In this document: one piece after another, positions 57,541 to 64,000 of the stretch
Layout of the letters: each line of letters starts with the position of its first letter
How positions within the stretch are numbered: the first letter of the stretch is position 1
Assembly (NCBI GenBank): GCA_963764505.1
Contig: CAVXSP010000001.1
Location: forward strand, 806,001-870,000
Direction of reading: 5' to 3'
DNA length: 64,000 nucleotides
Origin: CAVXSP01 sp963764505
GTDB lineage: Bacteria; Acidobacteriota; Vicinamibacteria; Vicinamibacterales; SCN-69-37
Made by a program: the position numbers and the translations under genes
Notes under the pieces: model-generated
The model's database searches: none
What the model saw: the letters and a program-made list of their open reading frames with translations, nothing else
Told to the model about the DNA's origin: nothing

Positions 57541-57566
57541 GCTCGCATCGAGGCCTTGGCGGCCGA

Positions 57567-57596
57567 TTGCGACTGCGTGAAGCCGGTCGTTATAAT
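57567..57596 (+). promoter_or_regulatory. predicted sigma-70 promoter for the LysW-like/larE pair
   Basis: TTGCGA (57567-57572), an 18-bp spacer and a perfect TATAAT (57591-57596). Predicted start near 57603, leader about 70 nt to the ATG at 57672. It lies just upstream of the divergent PilZ gene's start. Confidence 0.65.
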
Positions 57597-57671
57597 CGGA
57601 CTGCGACCACATTCCACTGGCCCGCAGAGTTCGCCCGCACGACAGGTGTGGCGACTCTTCAAGGAGAGTGT

Positions 57672-57941
57672 ATGGCGATCTGTCCGGAATGCGACGCTGA
57701 AATCGAGATCGACGAGGACGACCTGGAGGAGATGGAAATCGGCGATCCCTGGGATTGCGACGCATGCGGCACCCGGATGCGCGTGACGAACCTCGATCCG
57801 CTCGAGTTCGAGACCGACGAGGATGACGAGGACGACGAGGAGGAGGAAGACGGGGCGAAGGACGGCGACGAGGCGGCCGTGGAGGACGTCGACGACGACG
57901 CCGACGATCCGGACGAGGACGGAGAGGACTGGGAGGAGTGA
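57672..57941 (+). CDS. LysW-like amino-group carrier protein
   Basis: 89-residue, extremely acidic protein. The zinc ribbon C4PECDAEIEID...C29DACG (C-x2-C twice, C4/C7/C29/C32) and TNLDPLEFE match LysW, the carrier that holds alpha-aminoadipate or glutamate on its C-terminal Glu during lysine/arginine synthesis. LysW ends EDWGE; this protein ends EDWEE after a Asp/Glu-rich linker of about 40 residues, longer than in LysW. AAGGAGAG precedes the ATG. The GTG start of larE overlaps its stop by 4 bp. No LysX/ArgX ligase or LysZ/Y/J gene is in the window, so the attached group is unknown; a plain acidic zinc-ribbon protein is the alternative. Confidence 0.75.
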   Translation: MAICPECDAEIEIDEDDLEEMEIGDPWDCDACGTRMRVTNLDPLEFETDEDDEDDEEEEDGAKDGDEAAVEDVDDDADDPDEDGEDWEE

Positions 57942-58789
57942 CGACGATTGCTGAGCCCGGGGCGGCTGGCCTGCGTGCGCGCGAGGCCGTGCTCGTCGGT
58001 CGGCTCCGCGCGCTGCCCTCGCTCATCGTGGCGTACAGCGGCGGCGTGGACTCCGCGTACCTCGCCTGGAAGGCGCACCAGGTGCTCGGACGGCGGGCGC
58101 TGTCGGTGACCGCGGAGAGTCCGAGCTATCCGGAACGGCATCGCCAGATGGCGCTGGCGATCGCGAGGGACTTCCAGCTGCAGCACGAGATCATCGCCAC
58201 CCGCGAGCTCGAACGGCCCGAGTACCGTGCGAATCCGGCCAACCGGTGCTACTACTGCAAGCACGAGCTGTATTCGGCGCTCACCGCGCTGGCTCGCGCC
58301 CGGGGATTCGCGGCCATCGCCGACGGCAGCAACGCCGACGATCGGGGCGACTACCGGCCGGGCCGCCAGGCGGCGCGCGAGTTCGGCGTCCTGAGTCCCC
58401 TCGACGAGGCGGCGCTCTCCAAGACCGACATTCGCGAGCTGTCGCACGAAGCCGGGCTGCCGACATGGGACGAGCCGGCGTCGGCCTGTCTCTCATCCCG
58501 CATCCCGTACCTCTCGGAGGTGACCGACGAGAAGTTGCGCGCCATCGAGCGCGCCGAGGAGGCGGTCCGAGCGCTCGGTTTCCGGCTGCTGCGCGTCCGC
58601 CATCACGGCGAGATCGCCCGGATCGAGCTCGGCCGCGACGAGCTCGCACGCGCCCTCGAGCCGGACACGGCGCGCTCCATCGACACGGCGCTTCGCGCCC
58701 TCGGCTTCCGGTACGTGACGATCGACCTGCGCGGATACCGGCTCGGCAGCCTCAATGAGGCCATCCGGCTGAGCCCGGTCGCTTCCTGA
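57938..58789 (+). CDS. larE: LarE-family ATP-dependent sulfur transferase
   Basis: 283 residues. PP-loop VAYSGGVDSAYLA (about 31-43), NPANRCYYCKHELY with C104 and C107, DGSNADDRGDYRPG, and WDEPASACLSSRIPY with C184 in the place of the LarE active cysteine. LarE activates a carboxylate by AMP transfer and donates sulfur from a Cys or, in three-cysteine forms like this one, probably via an Fe-S cluster, in nickel-pincer cofactor synthesis. larA, larB and larC are absent from this window. The GTG start overlaps the LysW-like stop, so the two are translationally coupled. Confidence 0.88.
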   Translation: MTTIAEPGAAGLRAREAVLVGRLRALPSLIVAYSGGVDSAYLAWKAHQVLGRRALSVTAESPSYPERHRQMALAIARDFQLQHEIIATRELERPEYRANPANRCYYCKHELYSALTALARARGFAAIADGSNADDRGDYRPGRQAAREFGVLSPLDEAALSKTDIRELSHEAGLPTWDEPASACLSSRIPYLSEVTDEKLRAIERAEEAVRALGFRLLRVRHHGEIARIELGRDELARALEPDTARSIDTALRALGFRYVTIDLRGYRLGSLNEAIRLSPVAS

Positions 58790-58816
58790 TCCGCGGTCGC
58801 CCGCGCCGCGGGCGTC

Positions 58817-59608
58817 TCACCACTTTCGCGCCACGCACATCAAGGACGATCCGATCGGCAGATTGGCCACGTGCAGGAGGGCGCCGTCGATTGCCACGGC
58901 GCCGCTGAGCAGTGCGTTGACCGGTGCCGCGGGAACGCGAAGGTCGGCGTCCGATGCCACGGCGGCGCGCCCGCTCAATCGATCCGCGAGCCGGACGGCC
59001 AGCGTGAGCGGGAACGTGGTCGTGTTGGTGAACGTCATCCGCGTGATGATCAATCCGGCGTCCGCCAGCAGCTCCCTCAGGCGTCGCGGCGTGTAGCGCC
59101 GCCGCTCCATCGTGAGGGTCGAGTGCGATCCGTGGAGCAGGTCCAGCGCCGCCGCGTTCACCAGCGCAACGCCTCCGGGCCGAAGCACCCGCCACATCTC
59201 CAGGACGGCCTGCCGCTCCGCGCGATCGTCCAGACAGTAGAGCACGTCGAACGAGGTCGCGACATCGGCCGTCGCGTCGGCGAGCGGCAGTTGCGTGACG
59301 GTGCCGCACACGAGCCGCCGATGGTGCGCCCGCCCGACCCGCAGCCCGACGCCGGATCGCTCCACGCCGATCGCCGTGCCGAACTCGCCGAGCCAGTCGA
59401 GGTTGCGGCCGGTGCCGGCTCCGCAGTCGATGATCGTCACGTTCCGGCGTCCGCCGAGGGCCTCGCGCAGGAGGATGCGGGCGTTGCGCCGGAGGCCGCG
59501 GAACCAGAAATGCCGGTCCTCGGCGCGCGCGGTGGCCTCGAGCATCCAGTCCACGGGCGCGATTCTACGCGTGAAATGGCGCGCAATCCCGCGCATGTCG
59601 ATTGACAC
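58817..59608 (-). CDS. class I SAM-dependent methyltransferase
   Basis: 263 residues with a methyltransferase core: VTIIDCGAGTGRNLDWL (about 57-73), IGVERSGVGLRVGRA, TQLPLADATADVATSFDVLYCL and MWRVLRPGGVALVNAAA. The N-terminal RHFWFRGLRRNARILLREAL segment is seen in many methyltransferases of lipid or polysaccharide pathways; target unknown. The start ATG 59608 has no strong ribosome site and overlaps the -35 of the pal promoter on the other strand; an internal start is possible. Confidence 0.82.
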   Translation of the reverse strand: MSIDMRGIARHFTRRIAPVDWMLEATARAEDRHFWFRGLRRNARILLREALGGRRNVTIIDCGAGTGRNLDWLGEFGTAIGVERSGVGLRVGRAHHRRLVCGTVTQLPLADATADVATSFDVLYCLDDRAERQAVLEMWRVLRPGGVALVNAAALDLLHGSHSTLTMERRRYTPRRLRELLADAGLIITRMTFTNTTTFPLTLAVRLADRLSGRAAVASDADLRVPAAPVNALLSGAVAIDGALLHVANLPIGSSLMCVARKW

Positions 59609-59630
59609 GCCCGGTCCGTCCCGATAAGCT
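59602..59630 (+). promoter_or_regulatory. predicted sigma-70 promoter for pal
   Basis: A perfect TTGACA (59602-59607), 17-bp spacer and TAAGCT (59625-59630), pointing to pal. Predicted leader about 125 nt. TATGAT at 59652-59657 is a possible second -10 without a matching -35. Confidence 0.5.
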
Positions 59631-59762
59631 CCGTCACCGGAACTCTGACCCTATGATTGTGATCTCCAGGTTGAGCATGTGCTAGTGCCGCATCGCGCTC
59701 GGTGCGCCTTGTCCCGGCGCGCGGCACCGCTCGTCGAAAGTCCTTCCACAGGAGCACCTTCG

Positions 59763-60344
59763 ATGCCTCGATCCCTGCGATTGCTGGTTCTGGTACTCAC
59801 GACCGGGTCGATCGTGACCCTCGCCGCCTGTCACAAGACGGCGCCGGTCGTGCCGGCGCCACCGCCGCCACCGCCGCCGCCCGCCGTGAGTGCGCCACCG
59901 CCGCCACCGCCGCCGCCGCCTCAGCCCGAGCCGCCGCCCCCGCCGCCCGCGCCGCCGAGCGAAGAGGAGATCTTCGCGCGCATGTCGCTGTCCGAGCTGA
60001 ACGATCAGAAGCCGCTCGACGACGTGTTCTTCGAATTCGACAAGTCCGACCTGAGCGACGCGGCCCGTGCGAGCCTGCAGAAGGACGCGGACTGGATGAA
60101 GAAGTGGACGTCGACGCGCGTGACGATCGAGGGGCACGCCGACTCACGCGGCACGAACGAGTACAACCTCGCGCTCGGCGAGCGCCGCGCCGGGGCGACG
60201 CGCGACTATCTCGTCAGCCTGGGGATCCCGACCGCGCGCCTCAACACGGTCAGCAAGGGCGAAGAGCAGCCGTTCTGCACGGAGGAGAACGAGACCTGCT
60301 GGGCGCAGAACCGCCGCGGCCATTTCGTCGTCACGGCGAAGTAG
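59763..60344 (+). CDS. pal: peptidoglycan-associated lipoprotein (OmpA/Pal domain)
   Basis: 193 residues. Signal peptide with a lipobox TLAAC near residue 23, then a proline tract of about 35 residues (runs of 5-9 Pro), then an OmpA-like domain (VFFEFDKSDLSDAARASL, VTIEGHADSRGTNEYNLALG, RRAGATRDYLVSLGI). It anchors the outer membrane to peptidoglycan. The long polyproline spacer probably extends the domain across the periplasm. No tolB neighbour. The 3' end overlaps pyrF by 14 bp on the other strand. Confidence 0.93.
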   Translation: MPRSLRLLVLVLTTGSIVTLAACHKTAPVVPAPPPPPPPPAVSAPPPPPPPPPQPEPPPPPPAPPSEEEIFARMSLSELNDQKPLDDVFFEFDKSDLSDAARASLQKDADWMKKWTSTRVTIEGHADSRGTNEYNLALGERRAGATRDYLVSLGIPTARLNTVSKGEEQPFCTEENETCWAQNRRGHFVVTAK

Positions 60345-61176
60345 ACGCGACCTCGCTCGCCATGCGCTCGGCGGCCGCGCGCGGGTCGGCGCTGCCCGTG
60401 ATCGGCCGTCCGACGACGAGATAGGAGCTGCCTGCCCGGATCGCTTCGGCGGGGGAGAGCGTCCGACGCTGGTCGTCGTTCTCGATCCGGGGGGCTCCGC
60501 CCCCGCGGACCCCCTGACGCGCGCGCTCGCTCGGCGCTTCGCCGCCTCGCTCCGCGCGCGCGGGCTCGCTTCGCTCCGCTCGCTCGCGGGCTTCTGGCTC
60601 CTGGCTCCTGGCCTCTGGCTTTGTGGTCGCCTCGCCGCCTCGGATGCCCGGCGTCACAATCAGGAACTCCGGGCCGCACGCCGCGCGAAGCGCGGCCGTC
60701 TCGAGCGGCGAGGCGACGACGCCATCCAGTCCTCCGGATTGCGCCAGCCGCGCAAGTCGCTGCACCTGCTCGAGCGGCGCCGCGTCGACGCCGACCGACG
60801 CCAGCGCCGCCTCGTCCAGGCTCGTGAGCACGGTCACGGCGATGAGCAGCGGACGGGCCGCCCCGTAGGCCTCGACGGCGGCCCGCGCGGCTGCCAGCAT
60901 CGCCGCGCCGCCCGCGGCGTGCACGTTCACCATCCAAACGCCCAGATCGGCCGCAGCCCGGACCGCGCCGGCGACCGTATTGGGGATGTCGTGGAACTTG
61001 AGATCGAGGAAGACACGGTCGCCCCTGCCGACGAGCTCCCGGACGATGGCGGGTCCGGCGGCCGTGAAGAGCTGACTGCCGATCTTGAACCCGCCGACGG
61101 CGCCGCGCAGCCGATCGGCAAGCGCGAGCGCCTCGGCCCCGGTCGGCAGGTCGAGCGCGACTAGGACGCGGTCCAT
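60331..61176 (-). CDS. pyrF: orotidine 5'-phosphate decarboxylase with a 48-residue insert
   Basis: Last step of UMP synthesis. 281 residues instead of the usual ~235. Core motifs: ALDLPTGAEALALADRL, VFLDLKFHDIPNTVAGAV (catalytic Lys-Asp array), VNVHAAGG, LIAVTVLTS, IVTPGIR and YLVVGRPIT. Between GGEATT and DDQRRTLSPAEAI sits an in-frame low-complexity insert (residues about 186-233, Glu/Arg/Ala-rich), encoded at about 60478-60621 by repeats of intergenic type. In homologues this is a short loop. ATG 61176 overlaps the end of pyrD by 16 bp. Confidence 0.92.
   Translation of the reverse strand: MDRVLVALDLPTGAEALALADRLRGAVGGFKIGSQLFTAAGPAIVRELVGRGDRVFLDLKFHDIPNTVAGAVRAAADLGVWMVNVHAAGGAAMLAAARAAVEAYGAARPLLIAVTVLTSLDEAALASVGVDAAPLEQVQRLARLAQSGGLDGVVASPLETAALRAACGPEFLIVTPGIRGGEATTKPEARSQEPEARERAERSEPARAERGGEAPSERARQGVRGGGAPRIENDDQRRTLSPAEAIRAGSSYLVVGRPITGSADPRAAAERMASEVASTSP
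60478..60621. repeat. repeat-derived in-frame insertion within pyrF
   Basis: About 144 bp (48 codons) with CTTCTGGCTCCTGGCTCC-type repeats at one end (about 60595-60620), CGCTCG/GCTCGC-rich units in the middle and the palindrome GGGGGCTCCGCCCCC near 60490-60504. The same TTCTGGC repeat occurs intergenically at 24767-24796. It keeps the pyrF frame open. Confidence 0.75.
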
Positions 61177-62099
61177 TCGTGTTCCCCGGACGGCAGCTCG
61201 AGGCGGCCGACGAGGTCCTCCACCCGTGCCATTCGATGGCGGACGAGATACGCTTCGACGCCGTCGATCAACTTGCCCCAGATCAGGGGATCGACGAAGT
61301 TCGCCGTTCCTACCTGGACGGCGTGGGCGCCGGCAATGAGGAACTCCAGCGCATCTTCGGCCGTTGCGATGCCACCCATGCCGATGATGGGCAGTTTCAC
61401 CGACTGCCGGCACTCGTAGACCATCCGGACGGCGATCGGCCGGATCGCCGGTCCGCTCAGTCCGCCCATCACGTTCGACAGTCTGGGACGGCGCGTCTCG
61501 ATGTCGATCGCCATCGCCAGGAACGTGTTGACGAGCGACACGGCGTCCGCGCCGGCCTCCTCGGCGGCGCGGGCGAACGAGGCCACGTCGGTGACGTTCG
61601 GCGTGAGCTTGGGAATGACCGGGAGGTGCGTCACCTTCCGGACCGCGCTCACGACGTCGTGCGTCCCCGTGAGGCTGCACCCGAACTGGATGCCGCCCGC
61701 CTTGATGTTGGGACAGGAGATGTTCAGCTCGATCGCGGCGACGCCCTCCGCATCCGACAGCACCCTGGCGACTTCGCAGTACTCGTCGAGCGTCGAGCCG
61801 CAGATGTTGACGATCGTGGTCGCCCGCAGCCGGCGGAGCTCCGGCAGCTTCTCCGCGACGAAGCGGTGAACGCCGATCCCCTGAAGACCAATCGCATTGA
61901 TCATGCCCGCCGGCGTCTCGACGATCCGCGGCGGCGGATGCCCTTCGCGTTCGTGGAGGAACAGGCCCTTGACCGCCACGGCGCCGAGCGAGGCCAGGTC
62001 GACCGCCGACGCGTATTCGACGCCGTAGCCGAAACAGCCGGACGCCGCGATGATTGGATTCCTGAGCTGCAGGGCGCCGATGCGAACGGACAGGTCCAC
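61161..62099 (-). CDS. pyrD: dihydroorotate dehydrogenase, class 1B catalytic subunit
   Basis: 312 residues. FMN-dependent oxidation of dihydroorotate to orotate. Motifs: LRNPIIAASGCFGYG, AVAVKGLFLHEREG, ELNISCPNIKAGG with the class-1 catalytic Cys, VIPKLTPNVTD and GMGGIATAEDALEFLIAGA. The start is GTG 62099, overlapping the pyrK stop (TAGTG). Co-occurrence with pyrK defines the NAD-dependent 1B type. Confidence 0.95.
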   Translation of the reverse strand: MDLSVRIGALQLRNPIIAASGCFGYGVEYASAVDLASLGAVAVKGLFLHEREGHPPPRIVETPAGMINAIGLQGIGVHRFVAEKLPELRRLRATTIVNICGSTLDEYCEVARVLSDAEGVAAIELNISCPNIKAGGIQFGCSLTGTHDVVSAVRKVTHLPVIPKLTPNVTDVASFARAAEEAGADAVSLVNTFLAMAIDIETRRPRLSNVMGGLSGPAIRPIAVRMVYECRQSVKLPIIGMGGIATAEDALEFLIAGAHAVQVGTANFVDPLIWGKLIDGVEAYLVRHRMARVEDLVGRLELPSGEHEWTAS

Positions 62100-62926
62100 T
62101 AGTGTCCTCCTCCGAGCGCCTCCCAGAGGACCGCGGAGGCATCGAAGACCGGACCGTCGAGACAGGATCGGACGAAATGGCCCGCACCCGACGGCAGGCG
62201 GCTCACTGGCACGACGCAGCTGTAGCAGCCGCCCATGCCGCAGCCCATCACCGGCTCCAGGGATACGTACGTCGGCTGGTCGAACCGGCACCCGAGCTCC
62301 GCCACCGCGCGCATCATCGGCGTCGGCCCGCAGGCATAGATCGCGAGGGTGCCGGGCGACCGGCCGGACAGGGCCCGCGCGAGCGGGTCCGTGACGCGTC
62401 CGGCTTCGCCGCGGCTGCCATCCTCGGTCGTCAGCACGAGCTGTACCCCCAATCCGGCGAACAGTTCCTCCCGGAAGAGATCGCCGGACGAGCGTCCGCC
62501 GTAGAAGAGCGTCGAGGGGGTGCCGCCGGCGGCGAGCGATTCCGCCAGCGTGACGAAGGGCGCCAGCCCCACGCCGCCGGCCACCATCCAGGCTTCCCGG
62601 GGCGGGGCGACCGGGACGAACGGCCGGCCGAGCGGACCAAGGCAGGGTAGGCGGTCGCCCCGTCTGGCCTCGTAGAGGCGCGTCGTTCCGACGCCGATCC
62701 GCTTGTTCAGCAGGCTGATGCCGTCGACCTGCCGTCCCGTGCGGAGGATCTCGAAGATCGAGAACGGCCGTCGCAGCAGCGGGTCGATCGCCGTGCCTGG
62801 CTTGACCATCACGAACTGGCCTGGCGCCGCGGCCTGGCCGATCTCGGCAGCCGCCAGTGACAGGATGTTGTAGTCGCCAGACAGCCGGGTGTTGGCGATC
62901 ACCTCGGCCGCGACGTCGAAAATCAT
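62099..62926 (-). CDS. pyrK: dihydroorotate dehydrogenase electron-transfer subunit
   Basis: 275 residues. FAD and [2Fe-2S] protein passing electrons from PyrD to NAD. FAD-binding region LLRRPFSIF, nucleotide-binding VAGGVGLAPFVTLAE and CGPTPMMRAV, and the cluster cysteines in VMGCGMGGCYSCVVP with a fourth in RSCLDGPVF. I chose ATG 62926 (MIFDVAAEV); an ATG 24 nt further upstream is also open. First gene of pyrK-pyrD-pyrF. Confidence 0.93.
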   Translation of the reverse strand: MIFDVAAEVIANTRLSGDYNILSLAAAEIGQAAAPGQFVMVKPGTAIDPLLRRPFSIFEILRTGRQVDGISLLNKRIGVGTTRLYEARRGDRLPCLGPLGRPFVPVAPPREAWMVAGGVGLAPFVTLAESLAAGGTPSTLFYGGRSSGDLFREELFAGLGVQLVLTTEDGSRGEAGRVTDPLARALSGRSPGTLAIYACGPTPMMRAVAELGCRFDQPTYVSLEPVMGCGMGGCYSCVVPVSRLPSGAGHFVRSCLDGPVFDASAVLWEALGGGH

Positions 62927-63013
62927 CCGAGAGAGTATAGCGAACGGCATCGCCGGGGCGCGGCTCGAGGAGCGTGGGCGCTCGAACCGGGAGAGAATGG
63001 CACGCGACGAGCC

Positions 63014-64000
63014 ATGCGTTATCTGCGGCTGTGCACGAACGCGGTGGCCGGAGGTGTGCTGGGCGCCGCGTACCTGGCGGTGCTCGTGCTGCAGCTGAAC
63101 CCGCAGGTGCCGGCAGGATCCATCACGGCCGTGCGCTGGTTCGGCACGTTGCTGACCTTCTACGGCCTGTACCTCAGCGTCGCCGTGTGCCTGCTCCTGT
63201 TCGCGCGCGAGCTGCTGGCCATCCGGCCCCTCTCGCCCGGCTGGTTCAGCGTGCGGCTGCTCGCATGGATTGGCGCGCTGGAAGCGGGCGCGGCGGCGCT
63301 CGTCACATGGGCCAACCTCAGAGGCTTCAGCGCGATGCTCAGCGCCACCGCGGCCGATCGCCTGCGGCAGGGCGCCACGGCCACGACGGTGTTCGCGGTC
63401 GTGATGCTGGTTCTGGCGATCCTGCGGTATTCGTTCGGCCGCCGTGGCACTCGGCCGGCCGCGGTGCTCCTGCTCGCGTCGATGGCGCTCTCGGTGGGCC
63501 TGCCGCTATGGTTCCGGGGCTCCGGCGAGCTTCCGGTGCCAAGGCCTGCCGGGCCGAGCCGGCCGGCGGGATCCGTCGCGCGTCACTCGTCCCCGCTGCC
63601 GCACGTGCGCCTCGTGCTCCTCGACGGCGCATCGATGCGGTTCATCCGCCAGCGCGTCGCGGCCGGCCAGTTCCCGAATTTCGCCAACCTGCTCGACGCC
63701 GGCGCCGCCATCGATCTCGCGACGCTCAGGCCGACCCAGGCCGAGACGGTCTGGGCCGCCGCCGCCACGGGCAAGTACCCCCCGAAGAACGGCATCCGCT
63801 CGCGCATCCGGCGCGTCCGGCCCGACGACGTGAATCCCGTCGATCTGCTGCCGGACTACTGCTTCGCGCAGGCGCTGGTCGCGCAGAGCTTCGTCACCGA
63901 GGAGGACGTCGCGACGCCAGCGTTCCTCCGCGCCCGGCCGGTGTGGGAGATCCTGGCCGACTACGGAATCGCCTCGGGCATCGTGAACTGGCCGATGACC
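63014..64000 (+). CDS. membrane-anchored type I phosphodiesterase/alkaline phosphatase-superfamily protein (partial)
   Basis: 329 residues to the window edge, frame still open. Four to five N-terminal membrane segments (VAGGVLGAAYLAVLVLQL, FYGLYLSVAVCLLLFA, LLAWIGALEAGAAALVTW, TTVFAVVMLVLAIL, AAVLLLASMALSVGLPLWF) then a catalytic domain starting VRLVLLDGASMRFI (metal Asp), with NFANLLDAGAAIDLATLRPT and TVWAAAATGKYPPKNGI (Thr/Ser nucleophile region TQAET). Such proteins cleave phosphodiester or phosphonate bonds; substrate unknown. Divergent from pyrK with an 87-bp gap. Confidence 0.82.
   Translation, partial: MRYLRLCTNAVAGGVLGAAYLAVLVLQLNPQVPAGSITAVRWFGTLLTFYGLYLSVAVCLLLFARELLAIRPLSPGWFSVRLLAWIGALEAGAAALVTWANLRGFSAMLSATAADRLRQGATATTVFAVVMLVLAILRYSFGRRGTRPAAVLLLASMALSVGLPLWFRGSGELPVPRPAGPSRPAGSVARHSSPLPHVRLVLLDGASMRFIRQRVAAGQFPNFANLLDAGAAIDLATLRPTQAETVWAAAATGKYPPKNGIRSRIRRVRPDDVNPVDLLPDYCFAQALVAQSFVTEEDVATPAFLRARPVWEILADYGIASGIVNWPMT

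Noticed and set aside
57541..58026. Upstream extension of the PilZ gene to an open-frame start at 58026 or ATG 57613
   Set aside because: It would overlap the LysW-like gene and the TATAAT promoter antisense, and the added residues have no family character.

Overview
The window is gene-dense, very GC-rich chromosomal DNA (clearly above 65% G+C by eye) with no gap over 300 bases between genes. The gene set suggests an Acidobacteriota bacterium, probably of the Vicinamibacteria type: a non-canonical succinate dehydrogenase membrane subunit, a large DUF4175/Bat/MoxR cluster, a Gld-type ABC system, an isolated microcompartment shell gene, and REP-like palindromes with a GGGGGACGGGT-type core. That taxonomic call is inference; there is no rRNA here.

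Layout. 0-9 kb: amt, an sdhC-A-B operon (minus strand) ending in an isocitrate lyase/PEP-mutase family gene, a small Rho-N-like protein, a membrane protein and a Wzc-like tyrosine kinase. 9-18 kb: a methyltransferase, yebC-ruvC-ruvA-ruvB-fabH, glgX on the opposite strand, queA and a deoxyhypusine-synthase-like gene. 18-25 kb: a PhoD-like phosphatase and a four-gene ABC exporter operon whose last gene fuses a permease-like N-terminus to an AttH/CrtC domain. 24.8-33 kb: a CAU tRNA abutting tilS, then ftsH-folP-cdaA-ybbR-glmM-pdxJ. 33-39 kb: a TPR protein, a small YHS-like protein, a BMC-H shell protein with a tiny Cys-rich partner, nth, DUF72, queE-queC and an alanyl-tRNA editing protein. 39-50 kb: a VWA/DUF4159/MoxR/DUF58/BatA/DUF4175 cluster. 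50-57 kb, convergent: ABC ATPase, permease, GldG-like, DUF4340 and a DacB-type carboxypeptidase. 57-64 kb: a PilZ protein, a LysW-like carrier coupled to larE, a methyltransferase, pal, pyrK-pyrD-pyrF and the start of a phosphodiesterase-family gene.

Two features cut across the window. First, nine genes (wzc-like, ruvB, queA, phoD-like, folP, VWA, batA-like, the DUF4175 gene twice, dacB) are each broken by a single-base frame change, ten in all. Six lie exactly in a GTAC tetramer that has gained one base, three in a GATC read as GATTC, and one in GGATCC. This looks like a systematic, motif-linked error rather than ten real mutations, so these genes are annotated here as full-length with frame changes marked. 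Second, intergenic-type repeats appear in-frame inside coding genes: a REP palindrome inside the DUF72 gene and a repeat-rich insert of about 48 codons inside pyrF.

The best candidates for something undescribed are the LysW-like carrier/LarE pair (57.7-58.8 kb) and the lone BMC-H shell gene followed by a 72-residue protein with an encapsulation-peptide-like helix and a CxxCxxC tail (34.3-34.8 kb).
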